64,000 nt of DNA from Banduia mediterranea (lineage in GTDB: Bacteria > Pseudomonadota > Gammaproteobacteria > Nevskiales > Nevskiaceae): assembly GCF_031846245.1 (NCBI RefSeq), contig NZ_JAVRIC010000009.1:1-64000 (forward strand). Direction: 5' to 3'. The position numbers were made by a program, and so were the translations under genes. Below are positions 10,390 to 19,926 of this stretch, one piece after another (position 1 is the first letter of the stretch; each line of letters starts with the position of its first letter). Under the pieces are notes generated by a model, which was given only the letters and a program-made list of their open reading frames with translations, was not told where the DNA came from and did no database searches.

Positions 10390-10817
10390 TGGAGAACGAT
10401 CATCTGGTATTGCGGGTCGTCAGCAAGATCATGATGCCGTTCATTCTGCTGTTCGCGCTGTATGTGCAGTTTCACGGTGACTATGGCCCCGGGGGGGGCT
10501 TCCAGGCCGGTGCGATCTTCGCCACTGGCATGATTCTCTACGGGCTGGTGTTCGGGCTCGACCGGGCACGCAAGGTACTGCCGTGGAACGCCTTGATGTT
10601 CCTGATCCCGCTGGGGCTGCTGATCTATATCGGCGTCGGCGTGGTCAGCCTGCTGCTGGGCGGACGGTTTCTGGATTACGACACGCTCAATCCGCATCAC
10701 CCGCATGCCGGCCAGCATCTCGGCATTCTGCTGGTGGAGGCGGGTGTGGGCATCACCGTTGCGGCGGTTCTCACCGCCGTCTTCTATGCATTTGCCGGAC
10801 GAGGTGTGAAGCAATGA
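10386..10817 (+). CDS. mnhB: Na+/H+ antiporter subunit B (MnhB/MrpB)
   Basis: This 143-residue, four-helix protein carries the family hallmark HGDYGPGGGFQAGAI after helix 1. It starts in an ATGATG at the end of the preceding gene. The Gly-rich codons contain a C4G8 run at about 10487-10498, a possible slippage spot, but the frame is intact. Confidence 0.93.
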   Translation: MMENDHLVLRVVSKIMMPFILLFALYVQFHGDYGPGGGFQAGAIFATGMILYGLVFGLDRARKVLPWNALMFLIPLGLLIYIGVGVVSLLLGGRFLDYDTLNPHHPHAGQHLGILLVEAGVGITVAAVLTAVFYAFAGRGVKQ

Positions 10818-11179
10818 GTCTGGCGGGACACTACAATTTCTGGGTCGTCATCGTGTTGATGATGATCGGTCTGTACACCGTGATCAGCCACGGCAATTTC
10901 ATCAAGAAGCTGATCGGACTGAACCTGTTCCAGGTTTCGGTGTTCATGCTCTACATCAGTCTCGGCGCCGTCGTCGGCGGCACAGCGCCGATCATTGACG
11001 ACCGGTTCGAGTTGTATTCGCATCCGCTGCCGCATGTGCTGATCCTCACCGCGATCGTGGTGGGCGTTGCGACGACTGCGCTGGGGCTGGCTCTGGCCGT
11101 GCGGATTCACGAGGCCTACGGGACGCTTGAAGAGACCGAGGCGCAGCAACGGGAACGCGAGGATATCAAAGCGGCATGA
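10814..11179 (+). CDS. mnhC: Na+/H+ antiporter subunit C (MnhC/MrpC, NuoK-like)
   Basis: The 121-residue protein has three membrane segments and the NuoK-like core GNFIKKLIGLNLFQVSVFML, followed by PHVLILTAIVVGVATTALGL with the conserved polar residues. Its charged C-terminal tail (EETEAQQREREDIKAA) is cytoplasmic. It overlaps mnhB and mnhD by 4 bases each. Confidence 0.93.
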   Translation: MSLAGHYNFWVVIVLMMIGLYTVISHGNFIKKLIGLNLFQVSVFMLYISLGAVVGGTAPIIDDRFELYSHPLPHVLILTAIVVGVATTALGLALAVRIHEAYGTLEETEAQQREREDIKAA

Positions 11180-12651
11180 TCGTTCACCTTCCCGTACTGC
11201 AGGTTGTCCTGCCGTTGCTGTGTGCGCCTTTGTGCGTGCTGTTTCGTACGCCGCGCGTGGCCGCGCTGATCTATTTCATTGCTGCAGCGTCGGCGTTTGC
11301 CTGCGCCGTCGGCCTGAATCTTCAGACGCTGGACGGTATCGTGCTGCACTACCGGCTTGGCGGTTGGTCGCCTCCGGCCGGGATCGAATACGTGATCGAC
11401 GGCGCCAATGCGCCCTTGCTGCTGCTGGTCTCGCTGATCGCGCTGCTGGTCTCGGTCTATGCGCCGCGCAGCATCGCGTCCGAACTCGAGCCGGCACGAG
11501 TCGGTCTGTTCTTCGCTTGTATGTGCCTGTGTTTGACCGGGCTGTTGGGCATCGCGGCAACTGGTGACGCGTTCAATGTCTTCGTGTTCCTGGAAATCTC
11601 GTCGCTGGCTTCGTATGCGCTGATCGCGCTGGGCAAGCGGCGGCGGGCGCTGCTCGCGGCCTTCCAGTATCTGGTGCTGGGCACGATCGGCGGCACCTTC
11701 CTGCTGATCGGCATTGGCCTGGCCTACGCCGTCACCGGAACGCTCAACATGGCGGACCTGGCGCAGCGCGTCCCCGAACTGGGGGAGAACCGCGCACTGA
11801 TCGGAGCCATCGCCTTCGTCACCATTGGCATGGCGATCAAGGCGGCCGTCTTTCCGCTGCACGCCTGGCAGCCCGGCGCCTATTCGGAGTCTCCCTCAGC
11901 CGTTGGCCTGTTCCTGTCCGCCACCGGCAGCAAGATCGCGCTGTATACGCTGTGTCGCTTTCTGTTCACGATCTTCGGCGCTAGTGTCGCGTTCCAGATC
12001 CTGCCGCTGAGCCAGATCGGCCTGCTGGTCGGCTGTGCCGGAATGATCGCCGGCTCGCTGATGGCCTGTCTGCAGACTGATTTCAAACGCGTGCTGGCCT
12101 GGTCCAGCATCGGCCAGGTCGGCTACATCGTTGCCGGCATCAGCCTGGCTACCAGCGAGGGACTTACCGCCGCCTATCTGCACATTCTCAACCATGCCCT
12201 GATCAAGGCCGCGCTGTTCGCGGCCGCTGGCGTGGTGATGTTGCGGCTGGGCGGTACCGATCTGCAGAGCATCGCCGGCCTGGGACGCCTGATGCCCTGG
12301 ACCTTCGCCATGATCGTGGTGGCCGGACTGGGGCTCATCGGCGTCCCTCTGAGCGCCGGATTCGTCAGCAAATGGGCGCTGGCGACGGCCCTGATCGACA
12401 GCGGGCAATGGCTGGTGCTGGTCGCGGTTCTGTTCAGCAGCCTGCTTGCGCTGGTCTACGTGGGACGGATTGTCGAGGCGGCGTGGTTTCGTGAACCGCA
12501 AGCCGGGCGCACACCGGCCGCCGTGCCGAGAGCAATGACTGCCGTGACCGCCTTGCTGGCAATCTCCACGATCTACTTCGGAATCGATACGCGTCTGCCG
12601 CTGGCCCTGGCGCAGACCGCGTCCGCAGCCCTGCTGGGAGTGGCCCCGTGA
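11176..12651 (+). CDS. mnhD: Na+/H+ antiporter subunit D (MnhD/MrpD-type, first antiporter-like subunit)
   Basis: This 491-residue protein with about 14 helices belongs to the proton-conducting membrane transporter family shared with NuoL/M/N. Visible hallmarks are the membrane Glu in NVFVFLEISSLASYALIAL, Lys in GMAIKAAVFPLHAWQPGAY, and Lys in DFKRVLAWSSIGQVGYI, forming the antiporter-like channel. It is followed by two further proteins of the same superfamily, so the complex has three such subunits. Confidence 0.93.
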   Translation: MIVHLPVLQVVLPLLCAPLCVLFRTPRVAALIYFIAAASAFACAVGLNLQTLDGIVLHYRLGGWSPPAGIEYVIDGANAPLLLLVSLIALLVSVYAPRSIASELEPARVGLFFACMCLCLTGLLGIAATGDAFNVFVFLEISSLASYALIALGKRRRALLAAFQYLVLGTIGGTFLLIGIGLAYAVTGTLNMADLAQRVPELGENRALIGAIAFVTIGMAIKAAVFPLHAWQPGAYSESPSAVGLFLSATGSKIALYTLCRFLFTIFGASVAFQILPLSQIGLLVGCAGMIAGSLMACLQTDFKRVLAWSSIGQVGYIVAGISLATSEGLTAAYLHILNHALIKAALFAAAGVVMLRLGGTDLQSIAGLGRLMPWTFAMIVVAGLGLIGVPLSAGFVSKWALATALIDSGQWLVLVAVLFSSLLALVYVGRIVEAAWFREPQAGRTPAAVPRAMTAVTALLAISTIYFGIDTRLPLALAQTASAALLGVAP

Positions 12652-14174
12652 TCGCGTTGCCGGCTGCGCTGACAGGAGCGGGCCAGGCGCTGGCCCTGCC
12701 GTTGACGGTGCTGCTCCCGCTGCTTGCGGGCGCGCTGGTGTTGCTGCTGCAGCGCAGCCCCGATTTACGCGATGGCAGTTCGATGCTGATGGGCCTGGTA
12801 CTGGCCCTGGTGGTCGGCGCGTTGTGGAGCGCGCCCGATGCGGAGCTGAGTTTCACGATATGGAACTGGTTGCCGGGCCTCACCTTCGAGTTCCGGATGG
12901 AGCCGCTGGGGCTGTTGTTCGCGACTGTCTCCGCCGTGCTCTGGCCGCTGACCACGCTGTATGCCGTCGGCTATATGCGCGGCAACGCGGAGAAGCACCA
13001 GACCCGGTTCTTCCTGTGTTTCGCGCTGGCGATCGCCGCGGCGCAGTGGATTGCCTTTTCCGGCAATCTCGTGACGCTGTTCGTGGGCTACGAGTTCATG
13101 ACCCTGGCCACCTGGCCGCTGGTCGCCCACAAGGGCAATGAGGACGCGAAGCGCGGAGCGCGTGTCTATCTCGCGGTTCTGCTGACGACCTCGATCGGCC
13201 TGCTGTTGCCGGCCATCGTCTGGACCTATCTGCTGGCGGGGACCACGGATTTCACCGATGGCGGGATTCTGGCCGGTCACGGCAGCCCGGCGCTGTTCGC
13301 GGTGCTCTATGCCATGTTCCTGTTCGGTATCGGCAAGGCGGCGCTGATGCCGTTTCATCGCTGGCTGCCCGCAGCGATGGTGGCGCCGACGCCGGTGTCT
13401 GCACTGTTGCACGCGGTGGCCGTGGTCAAGGCGGGTGTGTTCTCGGTGCTCAAGGTCACGATCTACATCTTCGGGCTGGACAACCTCAGCGCCACCGGTG
13501 CCTCGCAGCCGATGATGTGGGTCGCGGCCTTTACGCTGCTGGCCGCGGGCGTGATCGCGGTGCGTCAGGACAACCTCAAGAAGCGGCTTGCCTACTCGAC
13601 CGTGAGCCAGCTCAGCTACATCGTGCTGGGCGCGGCACTCGCCCAGCACTACGCCGTGCTGGAAGGTGCCCTGCATATCGCGACGCATGCGGTCGGCAAG
13701 ATCACGCTGTTCTTCTGCGCCGGCGCGATCTATACCGCGCACCACCTCACACGTGTCAGCGAACTGGATGGCCTCGGCCAGAAGATGCCGTACACCTTTG
13801 CGGCGTTCACCGTGGCCTCGATTTCGATCATCGGCCTGCCGCCGCTGGCCGGCAGTTGGGACAAGCTGTTGTTGATCGAAGGCTCGCTCGAGGCCGGCGT
13901 ACCGGTGATGCTCGGTGTGTTGCTGACGGGTGCGCTGCTCGCCATCGCCTACCTCATGCCGGTGCCGATGCGAGCGTTCTTTGTCCGTTCCGACACCCAT
14001 GGCGCCGACCCGGATAACCCGTCCGGCAATCCACGCCCGCGCACCGAACCGGTTCAGGAGGCGCCGCTGGCCTGCGTGCTCCCGCTGTGCATCACGGCCC
14101 TGGCCTGCATCGCGATGTTCTTTTTTGAACACGCCCTGATCGAACCTCTGGTGCGCCGCCTGGGAAGCCCGTGA
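12648..14174 (+). CDS. Second antiporter-like subunit (MrpD/NuoM-type)
   Basis: This 508-residue protein (GTG start overlapping the preceding stop) carries the conserved proton-pathway features: Glu in NLVTLFVGYEFMTLATWPL, Lys in GKAALMPFHRWLPAAMVAP, the TPVSALLHAVAVVKAG helix, and LKKRLAYSTVSQLSYI. It ends with a short hydrophilic loop (DTHGADPDNPSGNPRP) before the last helix. By its position it replaces the N-terminal part of MrpA together with the separate DUF4040-like gene. Confidence 0.9.
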   Translation: MIALPAALTGAGQALALPLTVLLPLLAGALVLLLQRSPDLRDGSSMLMGLVLALVVGALWSAPDAELSFTIWNWLPGLTFEFRMEPLGLLFATVSAVLWPLTTLYAVGYMRGNAEKHQTRFFLCFALAIAAAQWIAFSGNLVTLFVGYEFMTLATWPLVAHKGNEDAKRGARVYLAVLLTTSIGLLLPAIVWTYLLAGTTDFTDGGILAGHGSPALFAVLYAMFLFGIGKAALMPFHRWLPAAMVAPTPVSALLHAVAVVKAGVFSVLKVTIYIFGLDNLSATGASQPMMWVAAFTLLAAGVIAVRQDNLKKRLAYSTVSQLSYIVLGAALAQHYAVLEGALHIATHAVGKITLFFCAGAIYTAHHLTRVSELDGLGQKMPYTFAAFTVASISIIGLPPLAGSWDKLLLIEGSLEAGVPVMLGVLLTGALLAIAYLMPVPMRAFFVRSDTHGADPDNPSGNPRPRTEPVQEAPLACVLPLCITALACIAMFFFEHALIEPLVRRLGSP

Positions 14175-14455
14175 GCAAACCATCCATGAACAAATCCAAG
14201 CATTGGCTGGACCGACCGCAGAGCGCGACGCTGCTGGTCCGGATTCTCTACCTGGCCTGCGCAGCGCTGCTGCTCGTGGACCTGTTCTATGAACGCCACG
14301 GCCATTTCGAGTTCGAGCACTGGTTCGGCTTCTTCTGCGGTTTCGGCTTTCTGGCCTATGTGTTCATCGTCAACGCTGCCAAGGTTCTGCGGCGTCTGAT
14401 CGGGCGTCCCGAGACCTATTACCAGTCCGCGCCGCCGGAGCGCGACCATGACTGA
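14171..14455 (+). CDS. Small two-helix membrane protein of the Mrp operon
   Basis: This 94-residue protein has two hydrophobic segments (about residues 22-38 and 47-66) around the loop YERHGHFEFEHWFGFFC. It overlaps both flanking antiporter genes and has GTG at 14171, with ATG at 14186 as an alternative start. Similar small proteins accompany split-type Mrp operons, but I do not know a function. The tight coupling says it is made in stoichiometry with the complex. Confidence 0.75.
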   Translation: MSKPSMNKSKHWLDRPQSATLLVRILYLACAALLLVDLFYERHGHFEFEHWFGFFCGFGFLAYVFIVNAAKVLRRLIGRPETYYQSAPPERDHD

Positions 14456-16154
14456 GTGGTGGGCCAATCCGGCACTGCTGCTGATTTTCGGTGGCCTGCT
14501 GCTGCCGCTGCTGGGGCCGCTGCCGCGTCGCATCATGAGTCTGGCGCTGCCGGCGGCAAGCCTGGTGCTGCTGTGCTGTCTGCCGGATGGCGAGAGCGGG
14601 CGGGCGGTGTTGTTCGGTCTGGATCTGGTCACGCTCCGCGTCGACAAACTGGCCTTCATCTTTGCGCTGATCTTCCATATCGCGGCGCTGATCTCGGCGG
14701 TCTACGCCTGGCATCTGCGTGATGTCCTGCAGCATGCCAGCACGCTGGTCTATGCCGGTGCGGCGGTGGGCGCGGTCCTCGCCGGAGACCTCATCACCAT
14801 GCTGTTGCATTGGGAACTGACGGCGATTTCCTCGGTGTTCCTGATCTGGGCGCGGCGTACCGAACGGGCCTATCACGTGGGCATGCGCTATCTGCTGGTG
14901 CAGGCTGGCGCCGGCGTGCTGCTGCTGTCCGGTATCGTGATGCGCTACACGGCGACGGGCGATCTCGCCTTCGAGCGGATGACGCTCGATGAACCTGGCT
15001 CGCTGATGATGCTGGTCGCGATCGGCGTCAAATGCGCGTTTCCGCTGCTGCACAACTGGCTGCAGGACGCCTATCCGGAAGCCACCGTCACCGGTACCGT
15101 GGTGCTGTCGATCTTCACCACCAAGCTCGCGGTCTACGCGCTGGCCCGTGGCTTCGCGGGTACCGAAATCCTGATCTGGATCGGCGCGGCGATGACGCTG
15201 TTCCCGATCTTCTTCGCGGTCATCGAAAACGACCTGCGGCGCGTGCTGTCGTACAGCCTCAACAACCAGCTCGGTTTCATGGTCTGCGGCATCGGCATCG
15301 GCACCGACCTGGCGATCAACGGTGCCGCGGCGCATGCCTTCGCGCACATCATCTACAAGTCGCTGCTGTTCATGGCGATGGGCGCGGTGTTGTACCGCGT
15401 GGGTACGGTCAAGGCCTCGGAGCTGGGTGGACTCTACAAATCCATGCCGTGGACGGCGGGCCTGTGCATCGTCGGCTCGGTTTCGATCTCGGCGTTTCCG
15501 CTGACCTCCGGTTTTGTCACCAAGTCGATGATCCTGTCGGCCGCCGGGGAGGAGCATCTGTGGCTGCCGTGGTTGATTCTGCTGTTTGCTTCGGCGGGCG
15601 TGCTCGATCATTCCGGCATCAAGATCCCGTTCTTCTCGTTCTTTGCGCACGACTCCGGCAAGCGTTGCCAGGAGGCGCCGAGCAACATGTTGCTGGCGAT
15701 GGGGGCGGCGGCTTTCCTGTGTATCGGAATCGGCGTGTATCCGCAGCCGCTCTACGATCTGTTGCCATACGCCGTGGCCTATTCGCCATATACCGCCGGT
15801 CATGTGATCACTCAGTTGCAGTTGCTGCTGTTCGCCGCGGCGGGCTTCGCCTTCCTGTATCGGCGCGGCTGGTATCCGCCGGAGATTCGATCGCTGAATC
15901 TCGATAGCGACTGGATCTACCGCCGTGCGGCGCCGGCCCTGGTCGGCGTGGCCTTGCGTGGGCTCGATCGCCTGGGCGCGGCGTGGCAGGGTCTGCTGGG
16001 AGATCTCGCTCGTCGCAGCCTGGCGATGGTCGGGCAGGTGCAGCGTCACGGCGCCGGCCTGATCGGGCATCAAAGCACCGGCTCGATCACCGCCTGGGTG
16101 ACGGGCGCCCTGGCCGTGCTGCTGATGCTGTCCTTCCTGTTGGGACGCTCGTAG
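14448..16154 (+). CDS. Third antiporter-like subunit (MrpD/MrpA-type)
   Basis: The 568-residue protein is again a NuoL/M-type transporter: LHWELTAISSVFLIWARR (membrane Glu), GVKCAFPLLHNWLQDAYPEA (Lys), and ENDLRRVLSYSLNNQLGFM. After the 12-14 helix core it has an amphipathic region of about 60 residues (DWIYRRAAPALVGVALRG) and a last helix, reminiscent of the lateral helix of NuoL. It ends the operon. A hairpin at 16176-16198 follows, shared with convergent nhaD. Confidence 0.9.
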   Translation: MTEWWANPALLLIFGGLLLPLLGPLPRRIMSLALPAASLVLLCCLPDGESGRAVLFGLDLVTLRVDKLAFIFALIFHIAALISAVYAWHLRDVLQHASTLVYAGAAVGAVLAGDLITMLLHWELTAISSVFLIWARRTERAYHVGMRYLLVQAGAGVLLLSGIVMRYTATGDLAFERMTLDEPGSLMMLVAIGVKCAFPLLHNWLQDAYPEATVTGTVVLSIFTTKLAVYALARGFAGTEILIWIGAAMTLFPIFFAVIENDLRRVLSYSLNNQLGFMVCGIGIGTDLAINGAAAHAFAHIIYKSLLFMAMGAVLYRVGTVKASELGGLYKSMPWTAGLCIVGSVSISAFPLTSGFVTKSMILSAAGEEHLWLPWLILLFASAGVLDHSGIKIPFFSFFAHDSGKRCQEAPSNMLLAMGAAAFLCIGIGVYPQPLYDLLPYAVAYSPYTAGHVITQLQLLLFAAAGFAFLYRRGWYPPEIRSLNLDSDWIYRRAAPALVGVALRGLDRLGAAWQGLLGDLARRSLAMVGQVQRHGAGLIGHQSTGSITAWVTGALAVLLMLSFLLGRS

Positions 16155-16175
16155 CGCGTTGTCCGGGGGCGACTC

Positions 16176-16198
16176 GCGGCGCCCGCTCAGGGCGCCGC
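16176..16198. terminator. Hairpin between Mrp operon and nhaD
   Basis: GCGGCGCCC and GGGCGCCGC form a 9-bp stem around GCTCA. The arm overlaps the last codons of nhaD (stop at 16187). It can act for the plus-strand operon, although no T-run follows. Confidence 0.45.
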
Positions 16199-17641
16199 AA
16201 TCACCGCGAACGCGGCCGCATTGATCCAGAAGTGCACCAGTATGCTGGCGACATAGCCGAGCACGATCGCCCAGGACCAGCGCAGGTGTGCGAAAAACGT
16301 GTACTGCCCATGCGCCTGGCCCATGACGGCGACGCCCGCCGCCGAACCGATCGACAGCAATGATCCGCCGACGCCGGCCGTCAGCGTCACCAGCAGCCAT
16401 TGCCCGTGCGACATCAGCGGGTCCATGGTCAGCACCGCGTACATTACCGGGATGTTGTCGATGATCGCCGAGGCGAAGCCGACGATGACATTGGCCTGGG
16501 TGGCGCCCAGCCCGGTGTACATGGCCTCCGAACCCACGGTGAGATAGCCCAGCGTGCCGAGCCCGCCGACGCACAGGATGATGCCGTAGAAAAACAGCAG
16601 CGTGTCCCATTCGGCTCGCGCCACCTGCTCGAACACGTTGAAGGGGTGCGCCGAGGTTCTTTGCGGCGCAGTGTCGGGGCGCATCCCGCCTTCTTCAAGG
16701 AAGCTGATCTCGCGCATGTCGCGGCGGTTGAGGAAGGAGCCGAACAGCTTGAGCAGGCCGAGTCCGGCCATCATTCCGACCACCGCCGGCAGATGGAACA
16801 GGCTGTGCGCCGTAATCGTCATGACGATGGTGAACACGAACAGGCCGATGACGACGTAACCGCCGGGCTTGACGCGCGGCGCGTCCTCGAAGGCTTCGGG
16901 TACCTCACGCGGCACGGCCAGCGACATCAGCGCCGCCGGCACCAGCCAGTTGACGATCGACGGCAGGAACAGCGCCAGGAATTCCAGGGCGCCGACCTTG
17001 CCCTTCTGCCAGACCATCAGCGTGGTGATGTCGCCGAACGGACTCCAGGCACCGCCGGCATTGGCCGCGACGACGATGTTGATGCAGGCGACGACGACGA
17101 ACTTTGGCCGCCCCTGGCCCACGGCCATGGCCACCGAGGACATCACCAGCGCCGTGGTCATGTTGTCCGCCACCGGCGAGATGAAGAACGACAGCAGCCC
17201 GGTGAGCCAGTAGATCGTCCGCAGCGAGAAGCCGCGCGATACCAGCCAGCCGTGCAGGGCGTCGAAGACGTTGCGTTCTTCCAGGGTGTTGATGTAGGTC
17301 ATCGCCACCAGCAGGAACAGGAACAACTCGCCGTATTCGAGCAGGCTGTGCTCGACGGTTTCCTCGACGTAGGCGGAGTCGCCGAGCTGTGTATAGAGGT
17401 AGCCGATCAATATCCAGATCGCACCGGCGGCCAGCAGCACCGGAATCGACTTGCGCAGCTTGAGCCATTCCTCGGCCACGACCAGCGCGTAGGCGACCAC
17501 GAACAGGGCGACGCAGACCCAACCGACCCAGTGATCGGTGTGGTCATGCGCGCCCGCGGGCTCTGCGGCCAGGGCCAGTGTCGGAAGGAAGGTGAACAGA
17601 GCCGCCAGGCTCAGGCCAAGCGTGCGCGACAATGCGGTCAT
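16187..17641 (-). CDS. nhaD: Na+/H+ antiporter, NhaD family
   Basis: This 484-residue ion transporter of the IT/ArsB-NhaD superfamily starts with a signal-like hydrophobic stretch and a His-rich segment (AGAHDHTDHW). Its 11-13 helices include the NhaD motifs EYGELFLFLLVAMTYINTLEER, SPVADNMTTALVMSS and NAGGAWSPFGDITTLM. NhaD exchanges Na+ or Li+ for protons and works best at alkaline pH. It is convergent with the Mrp operon, so the region is devoted to sodium/pH homeostasis. The N-terminal extension is within the usual range for this family. Confidence 0.93.
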   Translation of the reverse strand: MTALSRTLGLSLAALFTFLPTLALAAEPAGAHDHTDHWVGWVCVALFVVAYALVVAEEWLKLRKSIPVLLAAGAIWILIGYLYTQLGDSAYVEETVEHSLLEYGELFLFLLVAMTYINTLEERNVFDALHGWLVSRGFSLRTIYWLTGLLSFFISPVADNMTTALVMSSVAMAVGQGRPKFVVVACINIVVAANAGGAWSPFGDITTLMVWQKGKVGALEFLALFLPSIVNWLVPAALMSLAVPREVPEAFEDAPRVKPGGYVVIGLFVFTIVMTITAHSLFHLPAVVGMMAGLGLLKLFGSFLNRRDMREISFLEEGGMRPDTAPQRTSAHPFNVFEQVARAEWDTLLFFYGIILCVGGLGTLGYLTVGSEAMYTGLGATQANVIVGFASAIIDNIPVMYAVLTMDPLMSHGQWLLVTLTAGVGGSLLSIGSAAGVAVMGQAHGQYTFFAHLRWSWAIVLGYVASILVHFWINAAAFAVIAAP

Positions 17642-17722
17642 TCGGGGTTCCGTCTCGTTTTTCGGCGGCGTAGTTTAGGACTTCTGAACGATCGGTGGCG
17701 CGTCTTCTGCGCGCGAGGCCGA

Positions 17723-19777
<2,055 letters not shown>

Positions 19778-19840
19778 TGGCAGCGGGGTCCTTGCCGGCC
19801 GGGCGCCGGACAAAAATGGAGAACACAAAAGGATACCGCA

Positions 19841-19869
19841 GCCTTGCTGACATTCGTTGTCAGCAAGGC
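19841..19869. promoter_or_regulatory. 12-bp inverted repeat in the uvrB/aceE divergent promoter region
   Basis: GCCTTGCTGACA and TGTCAGCAAGGC are perfect arms around TTCGT, 58 bases before aceE and 64 before uvrB. In RNA this would be a stable hairpin; as DNA it is a candidate operator for a dimeric regulator of aceE or uvrB. No U-tract follows. Confidence 0.45.
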
Positions 19870-19926
19870 GCGGCGCTCCGGCGATAGCGATAGAATCGCC
19901 GCCAGACTCTTTGCCCAGAACTCACC

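Noticed and set aside
10487-10498. C4G8 run in mnhB as a frameshift switch
   Set aside because: The frame is intact and the codons encode the conserved GPGGG motif, which explains the run.
14370-16610. 746-codon minus-strand frame opposite the last Mrp subunit
   Set aside because: It is the shadow of codon bias in the real gene; the translation is low-complexity and Arg/His/Gln-rich.
19778-19926. SOS/LexA box for uvrB
   Set aside because: No CTGT-N8-ACAG or AGTA-type Xanthomonad box was found; the inverted repeat present has another sequence.
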